Shown here piece by piece: positions 1 to 11,661 of a stretch of DNA of 64,000 nucleotides (position 1 is its first letter; every line of letters begins with the position of its first letter). The translations under genes and the position numbers were made by a program. The notes below the pieces were generated by a model. The model saw only the letters and a list, made by a program, of their open reading frames with translations, ran no database searches and was not told the origin of the DNA. The DNA lies in the NCBI GenBank assembly GCA_012845835.1, contig JABAKD010000029.1, forward strand, positions 15,417,453 through 15,481,452. Reading direction: 5' to 3'. This DNA is from Undaria pinnatifida (taxonomy: Eukaryota > Sar > Phaeophyceae > Laminariales > Alariaceae).

Positions 1-374
1 AAACGTCTAATGGAGTGGTCACAATTCGACCGTCAAGGTCACGATGCTGGAGGTTTGGGCGCGATCCGTGCAGTGTGTCGCGCGTGGCAAGCCTTTGAAT
101 AATTCTTGGCCTTGGGCACACTTCAGACATATCTCCGGGTTTTCGCAACATCCCCGGGGATTGGGTTTCTGCATCCCCTATCCCCGTGTACGCACGTAAG
201 ATTTGGATGCAAACAGGGTTTCTCTGCTCGTAGAGGGTACACGTACATTTCCCTATTTTTGCACAGAGCACCACGCTACGATCCTGCCGCCCAGCAGCAG
301 TCCAGCCCCCTAGCAGCAGCAGCCTGCAACTCTATGCGCGTGCGGTTGCTGTTGTAGTAGGTGATTGCTTTGAT
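1..374. other. No gene recognised
   Basis: I see no open frame with a recognisable domain. Short CAG-type runs near 290-340 resemble the AGC-rich parts of the tandem repeat that follows. Confidence 0.5.
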
Positions 375-1265
375 CGGAGCCTGCGATGCTCTACCCGCCT
401 ATACGCCACTACCTCTCGCTGCTGCTGCTGTGCTGCTTCTGTCAAGTGGCATGCCGGCGTAAAGTGTAAGGATCGTTTGAATATCACATTAGTACTCGAA
501 CGGTCCTTATGTGTATGTTCATGTTGGTGCGCTTCTTATATGATATCGTACCATACCAAGAGAGCACAACGCTACAACTCTGCCGCACAGCAGCAGCGGT
601 AGGCAACACCATTTATGTAAGATCGCAGATGAAAGGCAGCAGACAACATGCGGAGAGCACAACGCTAGCCTGCGATGCTCTACCCGCCTATACGCCACTA
701 CCTCTCGCTGCTGCTGCTTGTGCTGCTTCTGTCAAGTGGCATGCCGGCGTAAAGTGTAAGGATCGTTTGAATATCATATTAGTACTCCAACGGTCCTTAT
801 GTATATGTTCATGTTGGTGTGCTTCTTATATGATATCGTACCATACCAAGAGAGCACAACGCTACAACTCTGCCGCACAGCAGCAGCGGTAGGCAACACC
901 ATTTATGTAAGATCGCAGATGAAAGGCAGCAGACAACATGCGGAGAGCACAACGCTAGCCTGCGATGCTCTACCCGCCTATACGCCACTACATCTCGCTG
1001 CTGCTACTGCCGCTTCTACCAAGTGTCAAGTGACATGCCGGCGTAGTAAGGGTCGTTTGAATACAATAGTACTCAGACGATCTTTATATTCATGTTCATA
1101 TTGGTGTGCTTCGTATATGATATCGTACCATACCAAGAGAGCACAACGACACGACTCTGCCCCACAGCAGCAGCGGTAGGCAACACCATTTATGTAAGAT
1201 CGCAGATGACAGACAGCAGACAACATGTGGAGAGCACAACGCTACAACCTTGCTGCACAGCAGCA
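375..1265. repeat. Tandem repeat, period about 290 bp
   Basis: The motif around 'AAAGTGTAAGGATCGTTTGA' recurs at 461 and 751, a 290-bp period. A diverged third copy starts near 1043 and a partial copy precedes the first. Each unit contains a short CAG run and a GCTGCTGCT run. Copy 3 degrades after about 1200, and part of the unit recurs again near 1530-1580. Because 290 is not a multiple of three, the open frames across the array switch phase from unit to unit, so they are best treated as by-products of the repeat rather than genes. Confidence 0.9.
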
Positions 1266-2152
1266 GCGGTAGGTGACACCATTTATGTGCGCTTGGCGTG
1301 TCCTCGTATGCTGCGGCGAGTTGCTTGTGTCGGAGCCTGTCATAATATGCCACCCCACCATACCACACGTTTCTGCTGTGCTGCCGCTCTGGGTGCGCGT
1401 GTCCATCGATGCGGAAACATAGGAACCTTTGTAATAGTAACAATTTAGATACCAACCCATCCTTATACATTTACCTCCACAAAGGCAGTTCTTCAACGAG
1501 TATTTCTTCTGTTTTTTTTTGCGAAGATTGCAGATGGCAGACAGCAGACAACGTGCGGAGAGCAAAACGCTACAAGTAGGACCATGTGCGTGCGCGTGCT
1601 GTATCCTCTCTTTACGGCGGCGAGTTGCTTTTTTTGTCATAGCATATGTCACGTGTTATTGTCCTCTTGCCCCCTCGTTCTCAATACGTGCCGCATGCCA
1701 CGCCACACGTGCCCCTTCTCGCTTCCTGGCGGTCCCTAATAAGCTGGAGTTCGAATTGTGACGTTCTTTTCAAAATCATACATATCATACGGTGTAAAAG
1801 TGTTGTGTGTTATCAAGTGGTGCTGTGTGTATTTTCTCAAGAACAGATCGGTCGTGGGCACGTCTATATCGGGCATACTCAAAAAGTGCTAAAAGTACTG
1901 CTATTGAGTACACCCAAGAAGTACTGTGGGTAAAATGCGAATTCATTATTTTCCGGGCAAGTCTTTTTTGTATGATGTACAAACAAAAATGGTCATTGCG
2001 TCGGGTAGTGAAAATAATGTGTCCTTGCGCCACTCCCCTAGGCACTTACTTCCCGGAGGGGAACCTTGTACACCTTATACTTTATATACTTTACAGCTCC
2101 CAAAAATTGATTTGCCTTGTAGGGAAAAACACCAGTACTAGTACTATTATTA
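1266..2152. other. Unassigned sequence with a repeat remnant
   Basis: A piece of the upstream 290-bp unit (the 'CAGACAACGTGCGGAGAG' region) reappears at about 1530-1580. The rest contains no frame with a recognisable domain and no RNA gene I can support. Confidence 0.4.
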
Positions 2153-3661
2153 CAAGGTTCTCCTTCGGAGGCAGGGTGACGCAAGAGGCGGATGCTTTTC
2201 TTGCATTTTGCACCCCCGTGCGTTCGCCCGCATCCTTACGGCAGATTGAGCATGCAGCTATACTGCAATGTAATTGATCCGCGTGCAGTATCGGAAATAA
2301 GGAAGGTATGCATTTGTGATACTACTGCTGTAAGGACGGACCAGATAAATTATGGTGGTCTGATGCTGTTGTAGCCTACCAGATATTTCCAGATCTTCTT
2401 GGGAATACACTTACTGGTCGATGGGTGACCGGCCATGTGCAACAATTTGCGGGTACTTTTCGATGTATGTGCGATTTGACTGCTGTCTTGGTGTACATAA
2501 GTACTCGAAGCTGCAGCTGTGTTGGGCGATCCGAAACAAACGATGCGAGTTCGCGCAACACGTTGCTGCAGCAACGGCGACCTCCGCAGCCAGCACTTGA
2601 GCGCCTTCCCCTAAGGTGCCCAGTCACAGATAGCACTAGTGCCATTATCACAGCGAGCTCCCTCCCTTCGATGCTCCCCACGCATAGGCACTCCGCCATG
2701 GAACGAGTAAGTAACAAGGAAGATAGGCTAGGCGAGGTCATGACCACAGACATACGATTTGTTACCTTTAAAAACTTACGCAGTACAGACACCAACAGCA
2801 GTAGCAGCAGCAGCAGCAGCGGCTGCGGCGGCGGCGCGGGGGTGCTGGCGGTGGCGCTGGAAGCTTTGGCGACAGCGCTATGGTATAGCGGTAAAAATTC
2901 AGCACCAAGTACGACACGGAATCTGCTGACGTCGTGAGCAGCAGCGGATAGGGGGCAAAAAAACGAACGGCAGCAGCAACTGATGAAACATTTGCAGCCT
3001 TAGTCACCACCAAGGTTCCCCCTTCGGAGGCAGGGTGACGCAAGAGGCGGATGCTTTTCTTGCATTTTGCACCCCCGTGCGTTCGCCCGCATCCTTACGG
3101 TAGACTGAGCACGCAGCTATACTGCAATGTAATTGATCCGGGTGTAGTATCGGAAATAAGGAAATTATGTATTTGTGATACTACTGCTGTAAGGACGGAC
3201 CAGATAAATTATGGTGGTCTGATGCTGTTGTAGCCTACCAGATATTTCCAGATCTTCTTGGAAATACACTGACTGGTCGATGGGTGACCGGCCATGTGCA
3301 ACAATTTGCGGGTACTTTTCGATGTATGTGCGATTTGACTGCTGTCTTGGTGTAAATAAGTACTCGAAGCTGCAGCTGTGTTGGGCGATCCGAAACAAAC
3401 GATGCGAGTTCGCGCAACACGTTGCTGCAGCAACGGCGACCTCCGCAGCCAGCACTTGAGCGCCTTCCCCTAAGGTGCCCAGTCACAGATAGCACTAGTG
3501 CCATTATCACAGCGAGCTCCCTCCCTTCGATGCTCCCCACGCATAGGCACTCCGCCATGAAACGTAAATGTAGCAAGGAAGATAGGCTAGGCGAGGTCAT
3601 GACCACAGACATACGATTTGTTACCTTCAAAAACTTACGCAGTTTAGACACCAACAGCAGT

Positions 3662-3698
<37 letters not shown>

Positions 3699-4756
3699 GC
3701 TGCCGCGGCGGCGCGGGGGTGCTGGCGGTGGCGCTGGAAGCTTTGGCGACAGCGCTGTGGTATAGCGGTAAAAATTCTGCACCAAGTACGACACGGAATC
3801 TGCTGACGTCGTGAGCAGCAGCGGATAGGGGGTAAAAAAACGAACGGCAGCAGCAACTGATGAAACATTTGCAGCCTTAGTCACCACCAAGGTTCCCCCT
3901 TCGGAGGCAGGGTGACGCAAGAGGCGGATGCTTTTCTTGCATTTTGCACCCCCGTGCGTTCGCCCGCATCCTTACGGTAGACTGAGCACGCAGCTATACT
4001 GCAATGTAATTGATCCGCGTGTAGTATCGGAAATAAGGAAATTATGTATTTGTGATACTACTGCTGTAAGGACGGACCAGATAAATTATGGTGATCTGAT
4101 GCTGTTGTAGCCTACCAGATATTTCCAGATCTTCTTGGAAATACACTGACTGGTCGATGGGTGACCGGCCATGTGCAACAATTTGCGGGTACTTTTCGAT
4201 GTATGTGCGATTTGACTGCTGTCTTGGTGTAAATAAGTACTCGAAGCTGCAGCTGTGTTGGGCGATCCGAAACAAACGATGCGAGTTCGCGCAACACGTT
4301 GCTGCAGCAACGGCGACCTCCGCAGCCAGCACTTGAGCGCCTTCCCCTAAGGTGCCCAGTCACAGATAGCACTAGTGCCATTATCACAGCGAGCTCCCTC
4401 CCTTCGATGCTCCCCACGCATAGGCACTCCGCCATGAATCGTAAATGTAGCAAGGAAGATAGGCTAGGCGAGGTCATTACCACAGACATACGATTTGTTA
4501 CCTTCAAAACTTACGCAGTTTAGACACCAACAGCAGTAGCAGCAGCAGCAGCAGCAGCAGCAGCGGCTGCCGCGGCGGCGCGGGGGTGCTGGCGGTGGCG
4601 CTGGAAGCTTTGGCGACAGCGCTGTGGTATAGCGGTAAAAATTCAGCACCAAGTACGACACGGAATCTGCTGACGTTGTGAGCAGCAGCGGATAGGGGGG
4701 AAAAAACGAACGGCAGCAGCAGCTGATGAAACATTTGCAGCCTTAATCGCCACCAC
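2153..4756. repeat. Macrosatellite, three copies of a ~0.86-kb unit with variable AGC tract
   Basis: Three direct copies begin at 2153, 3011 and 3888 with 'CAAGGTTC' and end with the 'CAGCCTTARTC' region. By eye they differ at few positions. Each contains a pure AGC run of different length: 6 units ending at 2820, 12 units at 3662-3697 and 9 units at 4538-4564. Plus-strand frames read this run as poly-serine. The longest frame in copy 1 (2425-2937) is closed in copies 2 and 3 by a stop near 3352 and 4229, so coding is not conserved. The 60-codon frame at 2192-2374 is present in all three copies, but I recognise no domain in it. Confidence 0.93.
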
Positions 4757-7156
4757 CAGCATTGAAATTACAAAACATAGCTGAAGTTTTGACGTTCTGG
4801 GACAGCCGTTCGAATGGCCCAGCAGCTGCGGGAGCTGTTCGAAGGGTCCAGCAGCAGCTGCAGCTTTGGAAGTCTGTACAGCCCAAAAGTCCAAAAAACG
4901 AAAGTTTATCGACCGACCGCGACCTAGACATTGGTAATTATGTTTATTATTACCCGATGAACAACCCCATGGCCTACTACTGCTGTAGGTACAAAACGAC
5001 TCTTGGGGAAAAAAATAGTGAAATTCCGACGAGTTTCCCTGTCGTTTAGAAACGTTTCAGCCAGAAGTGCTACCTCGACCGCAGCATGGGTCCACTTGTT
5101 TACTAGAGTTGTCTACTACAAGTACTTCGTTTCCCCTTGCCGCCTCGGTAAGGCATGCTGCGAAGCATGCCCTAGCAGGCTTGTAGCGAGAGTGGGGGGG
5201 TCTTTCTGGCGGGTGTAAGGCCGGACTCACCTTCAAGGAGTGATACCTTCTTGCTGCTGCGTGTGGCCGCGAGGCTTAGGCGTGGCGGTAGAGTTGGGTC
5301 GTACGTGGTGCGTTAGGCATGGTCACCTACGATTCGCGCGTCTTTTTAGGCAGCAGCGGCGGAGCAGCAATGCTTAATCGGGATGCTCGTGCGCGGAGGC
5401 AGGCGCCACCACGAACCACGCTACGGCGCAGTCTCGGTTTGCGTGGAGGGAACTGCGCCGGCAGGAGGCTGGATTCGACGACGAAGGAGGAGGGCGACTG
5501 GCCGTCGACGGGCGGGGAAGAGACGGATTGAACTCTCCCTGAACGAGAATTTTGTTTTTCAGATCAGCACCGCAAACTGCGTGAAGCATTTTGTTTTTTT
5601 TGGACGGGGGAGAAGGGGAACCGACTGGAATTGAGTGTGAACGAGAGCAAGTGCGAAGGAGCTGGCCGAGTGAGCTAAGGCGATGAGGCGGCCACGGAGA
5701 ACCACAGCAGGAGGACGGCACACGGAGACTCACGACCGGCACGCACATCATCATCATGAGAGCAGCGATCGTCTTTTTTTCAAGGGTTATTTTTACGAGG
5801 CAGTAGTACAACATGTTACTTACGTCTTTGATTTTTGTAGAGTTTGTAGAAGAGTTGTATACCCTTCACGGGGAACGACCCGCCGCAATTTTCAATTTTC
5901 AGGAACGGGCATCGTAGCTGCGCTGCAATCTGTCAAATAACTCGGGAAGGAGGGGCGATCATTGATATCTGTACGGTGGTTTTTGGTTCCATTGCTCTTG
6001 TTTCACTGCATGCCCGCGGGTCGTCACTCTGACAGCACTCCAGACAGCAGGCGCGTTCGTCTATACTCACGATTACCGTGCGGTTCGTACGGTGCAGGCA
6101 GCCCAACCGCTGTAGTTTGTAGCCGCGAGTTGGTTAGTTGTGGGGACGGGGGAACTCTATGCTGTAGTTGAGTGGATACCCGCGGCCATGTGAGTTCAGT
6201 TGGCACATTTGACCTTTTCACCTGTGCGCCTTTTTCCGTATCGTGCGTTTTTAGGCGGGAAAGCGTAGTATTTCCCTGACGAATTTTGATTTCACTTGGT
6301 TTTTCGGATCTTCCTAGGGCTCCAGCACCTTTGTGTGACCACGGACTCTAAATGTTTGACAAGAGTTAATGTGAGAAAACAACAACTACAAGTAGAGTAA
6401 GTCCCAAAAGGGCTAATGGGCTTCAGAGAGAAGGCATTGACGACCACAGCACCGGCAATATCAGTCTACCAGCCCGAGATGTCGAGGAAAGCGGGTGTCC
6501 AAACTGCAGTGTGCCGTCAGGACCTGTGCCACACGAGCGCAGCGTGGTGACATGATACCTCTGAACTAACTGTCCACTGGTATTCGAAATTCGTAAGACT
6601 GCCTCACCCGTCGTTTTTTTTTTTGGTCGCTTTATGTGGGTCCCAGAAAGGCTGAGTGCATGAGGTTCCGCCGCATCCTACCTCGCGCTTTCCGTGCTCA
6701 TGCCGTGGCGAACGCGGGCCGACATGACGTGAGACAGCACTCTTCCCCTTGCTTGAATCCCACTCCCCTGGCCGAAGGCCAAATCTGGGATAGATATGTC
6801 TTATAGCGGCGCAGTCGAGAGACTAGACTATACAAGACTACACACTAACACACGCTATTTACAGAACGCAAGAAAGACCCAACTACGTTCGGTTTCTGCA
6901 TACTACTGCGGAAACCAGCACACCGGGCTGGTCCCAAGAGAGCCGCTGCCCCAAGGCCTTTGCAATACTGCCCAGCCATACCTCAGGGACGGACACCGGG
7001 TGCTTCTTGAGTCTATTGAGGCCTGGCCGTTGCTGGATGTCCAAATGTCATAATTCGAGTACTACCTGGGGGTTTCCACTCATCTTTGAATATCGTTCTC
7101 ATTGTTGGGGATCGGGGATAGGTGATATAATTCATTTGGGTTTTGGGTTGCGATTG
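4757..7156. other. No gene recognised (2.4 kb)
   Basis: Open frames of 65-146 codons exist on both strands around 5370-5940, but they overlap antisense, have low-complexity compositions and show no domain I know. I see no tandem repeat longer than a few units and no RNA gene. The motif 'GAGTTAATGTGAGAA' near 6365 recurs at 53049, next to similar CAAC-rich sequence. Confidence 0.4.
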
Positions 7157-7158
7157 TG

Positions 7159-7207
<49 letters not shown>
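7157..7207. repeat. (GAT)n microsatellite
   Basis: An uninterrupted run of about 16 GAT/ATG units. It is read as poly-Asp, poly-Ile or poly-His depending on frame and strand, so the frames crossing it are artefacts. Confidence 0.97.
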
Positions 7208-7208
<1 letters not shown>

Positions 7209-7779
7209 GTGCATGTGTGTGCATGTGTAAGCCTGGTGAGCCCGGGCGGGCAGCGAAGGAGAGCGACAGAGCTGAACACCACCAGAAGACAAGAACACAG
7301 CAATCATAGCTAACAAGGAAAGGCGGAGAGAAATAACATGTGAGCGTCGGCGCTGCTGCTGCTCCTGCTCGTACATGCGACCTCAGTGGCAGTTTTCACA
7401 CTGCTGCTATTAATAGTACCAGGTACGATGTTTTTGTCGATGCTCAGAAGCGCGGTCCTCGTTGCGGAGAAATTGTAGAGATTCAGCAGGCAGCAGTACA
7501 GCAGTGCAGCAGTGCGAGTAGTACCATAATGGCTCTTGCCGCAAGTATTATTGCAACGGCTGCCCAAAGGCTCTGCGGAGAAAGAGCGATGTGTACGGCA
7601 GCTTTCAAAGCTAAGTTCGTATCATAGCTTGTTCTCGTTCGTCCCTCGCATGCTACAAAGTACTGGTATGTTCTTTTATATTGGTTTGTTTGACACCTCT
7701 GCTGCACCTCGGACAGACAACGATCTACTGTAAAAAGTAATGTAAATCTTCAGATCCGTTTCGCCAGCTATGGATATGT
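7208..7779. other. No gene recognised
   Basis: CAG/CTG-rich stretches at about 7350-7570 produce overlapping Ala/Ser/Cys-rich frames on both strands. None has a recognisable domain. Confidence 0.4.
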
Positions 7780-8370
7780 TGTGCACAATGTCTAAATCAT
7801 ACGGACCCCACCTGGCGAAACATGTGCACATTTTGTAGATCATACCGATCCAACCTGGTAAACATGTGCAGATCATGCAGATCATACAGATCCCACCTGG
7901 CAAAACATGTGCAGATCATGCAGATCATACATATCCCACCAGGCGAACATGCGCAGATCATGTACATAGATCATGCAGATCCCACCTCTGGTGAAATATG
8001 CACATGTAAGATCTAGATCATACACATCCCATCACGCTGATAGGATTTTTAGATCTCGCAGATTGCACAGATCCCAATCAGCAAACATGTGCAGATCATG
8101 CAGATCGCACAGATCCCACCCAGGCAAATACGTGTGAATTATCTATACCATACAGATCCTACCTGTTGAAACACGTTTAGACCATGCAGATGATGTAGAT
8201 CCCACCTGGTGAACATGTGCAAATCACAAAGATTATAGAGATCCCATCTGGAGAAACATAAACGGGTATGTAATATAGTCTAGGTCATGCAGATCCCACC
8301 GGTGTGTAATATCTAGACCATATATATCCCGCTCGGGCAACTACGCGCGTAAAATCGAGATCATCCAGAT
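7780..8370. repeat. Degenerate minisatellite, block 1 (AGATCATGCAGATC type)
   Basis: About a dozen diverged units of roughly 45-55 bp. Each is built from 'CAGATCATGCAGATCATA', then 'CAGATCCCACCTGG', then '(A)AACATGTG'. Units vary in length and sequence along their whole extent, with no separation into constant repeat and variable spacer. The same unit resumes at 9130. Confidence 0.9.
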
Positions 8371-8386
8371 TCCGGAGGTGCCGACT

Positions 8387-8597
8387 GTCCAACCGTCCGA
8401 TTTACTGGGGTTCTGTATTTGCATGAAGGATTGTTTATTGCATCGAGATGTGTTTTTTCGTATTTGGGCGGGGCCCGCTCGGCATGGCGGGGTCCAACTG
8501 TCCGACTTTTGGGGTTCTGTAGTTGCATGAAGGATTGTTTATTGCGTCGCGATGTGCTTTGTCGTATTTGGGCGGGGGCCCGCTCGGCATGGCGGGG
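8387..8597. repeat. 105-bp tandem duplication
   Basis: Two head-to-tail copies begin with 'GTCCAACYGTCCGA' at 8387 and 8492. Both contain 'GCATGAAGGATTGTTTATTG' and end in 'GGCATGGCGGGG'. They differ at a handful of positions. They sit in the gap between the two blocks of the AGATC minisatellite. Confidence 0.93.
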
Positions 8598-9129
8598 GGC
8601 TGATTTGGCTCGCTTCCCCCGCCTGACTTAAGCCGGCAAGTCGGTGGCCATCAGTTTTCCGAGACGACTTGCCGACCAAGGTCGCTTTGTTGGCTAACGG
8701 CACCTACCGACAAGTTATTACACCTTTATCCAAAGGGATTACTAGCATATATTTCTCGGGTTGGGGACTGCGTGTAGTTTTCAGATAATTTGTCTAAACA
8801 GATATACTGCAGTCACCCCCGCCCACACGATCCTCCAGCAATTTGATTGATGCGCGCCCGGAATCCGCAGAAGAACCACTTGCTGCCCGCTGCCGAGATC
8901 ATCTGCTGCCGCAGTGCGTGACCTTAGAAGAACTGCCACCCCCTTACCTTGCCCTGCCTGACGTGGGCTGTAGGCGATCGGGTGTCTGTGAAGCTGTAGT
9001 AGCTGTGTTAGCTGTGTGCTTGATGTGGGGAGCTTCGACCACCGCAAGCTGTCATTTCGCTGGTCGTCAACGTAGCTCCGATTTCGTGTAAACAGTTCCG
9101 ATACATGCATGAATCAGCGGCATAACACG
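8598..9129. other. Spacer between minisatellite blocks, no gene recognised
   Basis: A 109-codon minus-strand frame (8781-9110) and an 82-codon plus-strand frame overlap antisense. Neither shows a known domain. The start has short inverted matches around 'CGACTTGCCGACCAAGG' and 'ACCTACCGACAAGTT'. Confidence 0.35.
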
Positions 9130-9890
9130 ATAATCACTCGCAGGCAAACGTGTTCCTGCCCAAGTGCATGCTCTAGATCACGAAGGTCGCACAGATTCAA
9201 CTTGGTGGGACATGTACAGATCATGCAGATAACACAGACGCCACATGGCGAAACATGTATTCATATCTGTAGATTATGTGGATGCTACCTGACGAAACGT
9301 GCATGTAAGGTCCACCTGCCGAAACGTGCATGTAAGATAATACGTATCCCACCTGGCAGAAACATGCAGATCATGCAGATCATGCAGGTCCCGCCTGGAA
9401 AAACATGTGTAGACCATGCGCATGCACATCGTACACATCCAACCTGGCGAGCATTTGTAGATCATGCAGACCATACAGATCCCAGCCGGCGAAACATGTA
9501 AGATCTAAATCATACACATGTCAACAATCAACAGGTAACTAGGACCTACATATCGCGGATCGTACAAATCCCCCTCCGCAAACACGTGGGGATCATGCAC
9601 ACCGCACAGGTTCCCCACAGGCAAACTTGTGTGAAATATCTATATTCCACAGATTCAGCCTGGGGTGAAAAATATGTAGATTATGCAGATCGTACAGATA
9701 TCATCCGGGGAATATGTGCAGATCACGCAGATCATTCAGATCCCATCAGGCGAAACACGTACTTGTGTGTAAGATATATGTCATACGAACAAACTTGTGT
9801 GCAAGATCTAGGTCACACATATCCCACCTGGGACAAATATGTGCGTAAGATCTAGATCGTACAGATCCCGCAGGTACTACCTGCCTTGAC
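9130..9890. repeat. Degenerate minisatellite, block 2 (AGATCATGCAGATC type)
   Basis: Same unit type and orientation as the block at 7780-8370, about 15 diverged units. They again carry 'CAGATCATGCAGATCATR', 'CCCACCTGGCRAAACATG' and a 'TGTAAGATCTAGATC' variant. The two blocks were probably one array, later interrupted by about 740 bp. Confidence 0.9.
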
Positions 9891-10904
9891 TGCAATGACA
9901 CATGAGGGTTTCAGTCTCGCTCTTGAGATGCAACGGAAGTTCCATCGGCTTGGATCGATCGTCGACTCCATTTACGGCCGGGTAGCGCAAATAGTGAGAG
10001 CGGGGGAAGGGGGGAACCACTTGGAGCTGTGAGTGTCGGAAGATTCTGCGGTGTTATACTACACCTACCAGCTCCAACAAGGGTTTGGCGTGTCTGAAGC
10101 AGCCCAGATTCCTTTCTCAGGGTTATCGAACTGCAACCTCCGCACGAAAAAAAACTGTTTTGTGTTTTTGCCATAACCTCCTACAGCAGTAGTAGCTGCT
10201 GCATTCGTGCAATAATGCAACACCTTAGTTACCGTGTTCTGCGTATTAAATCACCGAATCAGAGAATAAGTGTAGTGTCGTACCCCTGGCCTTTATTCAA
10301 CATCAAGTGCTGCCTCAAGCTACACTTCCTACGACACCCAGCAAAGACGAGTGGGTCGGTAGTGGCAGCGATTCGTTTGCGTCATTTGCTAAAATTAAAT
10401 ACTCAAGCCACTTTCTCACGTACGAGTCTGTTCGACAAATCTCGAGGAATCTACACTGAACATCTCGTAGGATATAGCCCCCCCCCCCCAGGTTCACGTA
10501 ACCGTTGCTCCGAAATATCTGGAAAGTGTGCCCCAGTACAGTTACCCTGCCTCCTCCCACCCCACAGGCCGTGGCTTCATGTACTCGGGAGTTGGCAAAA
10601 AAAGGTACCAACAATAGGAGCGGGGCGAACATCCACCGGTCAGTGTTGGGTCTTCTCTTGTGCATAGGCCTCCCATGCCAGAGATTCTTCGGCAGGGCTT
10701 GCGACGTTGCCCCCCTGCTACTCCACTCGTACACTCGTACGCCCCGGCCAGCCTTCTAGTATTCGGGCACGTCTCGAACCGCAAACCGCACATTCCCCCG
10801 CCCTTCACAACTATTAGGACTACCTCTGTTTCAACCACCTATGCACACCCGGATCTACGAAAGAACGTCAACAGGTCTCCCCTCTATCCGGTACTACCAC
10901 GCGT
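9891..10904. other. No gene recognised (1 kb)
   Basis: Overlapping frames at 10215-10667 (+), 10315-10734 (-) and 10542-10838 (-) have no recognisable domain. A C10 run sits at about 10480. Nothing else can be supported. Confidence 0.35.
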
Positions 10905-11430
10905 AGCGTGAATGACGTGGCCACGGTGCTAACCGAGATGCTGCTGTCGACTGCGGCAAATGTAGCGCCTCCTAGTCGGCATAAGCAAGAACCGACGGGT
11001 TGGTGTGCTACCAAGGAGACGAAAGAAGAGTTGGAAGCGCGATGGCAGGCGAGATATCCTGTCTACGGTGAGCCTTGAACGAGACGAGCAAGCAGCTTAA
11101 ACGCACGCGGGCGGAAGCTGTACAGAGCTTCTTCAAAGAGTGCGTCAGCCAGCTCGAAGGACGGACGTATTCGAGAAGGCGACCAGCTTGGCTTCTACAA
11201 GCACTTCAAAAGTCAAGGGGCTGAATGTCTAGTCTATAGGACGAGGATGTTTAACTCACAGTACATCGCAGTACATCAAGGGCGAGGAAGCCCGAATGCT
11301 GCGGGACAACGGCCTCACCCGGAAGCGTTGCGTGAGGTGGTTTCATATTGGCGATTTTGGGAGCTACACGATTTTGAAGGTGAGGGAGCGGAGCGTCCGA
11401 GAAGCAAATAATCCTCTTCCAAAATCGGCC
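10905..11430 (+). pseudogene. Decayed non-LTR (LINE-like) retrotransposon fragment
   Basis: Pieces in several plus-strand frames read like the charged linker between the endonuclease and reverse transcriptase of LINE ORF2 proteins. One has a 'KQLKRTRAEAVQSFFKE' type segment at about 11090-11145. Another follows as 'REGDQLGFYKH' at about 11170-11205. A third, 'LRDNGLTRKRCVRWFH', lies at about 11298-11346. The frame changes between pieces and stops interrupt it (for example after 'GEP' near 11076), so the fragment is dead. No endonuclease or RT catalytic motif remains. Assignment rests on recalled similarity to stramenopile LINE proteins and is tentative. Confidence 0.4.
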
Positions 11431-11542
11431 GCGAACGTAAAGCAGCACAAAATAGGCGCCCACGCAAGGAAGCATAGAGGGCACAAACCGGAAATAAAAC
11501 GTTTGAGGGTCGTCCCGTTTTTTTGTTTTTCCGAAACTGACA

Positions 11543-11615
<73 letters not shown>

Positions 11616-11661
11616 ATGCCTGTCTGTCTGTCTATCTGTCTGTCTGTCTATCTGCCTGTCT
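11543..11661. repeat. (CTGT)n microsatellite
   Basis: About 29 tetranucleotide units, nearly perfect, with a few CTAT/CTGC/ATGC variants toward the right end. Reading it gives a periodic Cys-Leu-Ser-Val run that is not a gene. Confidence 0.97.

Noticed and set aside
509..1179. Two overlapping 126-127-codon frames with nearly identical protein sequence
   Set aside because: They arise from the 290-bp tandem repeat read in different phases; the third copy breaks the frame and no domain is present.
2425..2937. 170-codon frame with a poly-Ser tract
   Set aside because: Homologous frames in the other two macrosatellite copies are closed by stops, so there is no sign of coding conservation.
5374..5940. 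146-codon minus-strand gene overlapped by plus-strand frames
   Set aside because: Composition is low-complexity Pro/Ser/Arg on both strands, with no domain, splice context or conserved neighbour.
7780..9890. CRISPR-like array
   Set aside because: Units are diverged along their full length, with no constant repeat versus unique spacer structure and no cas genes, in a eukaryotic context.
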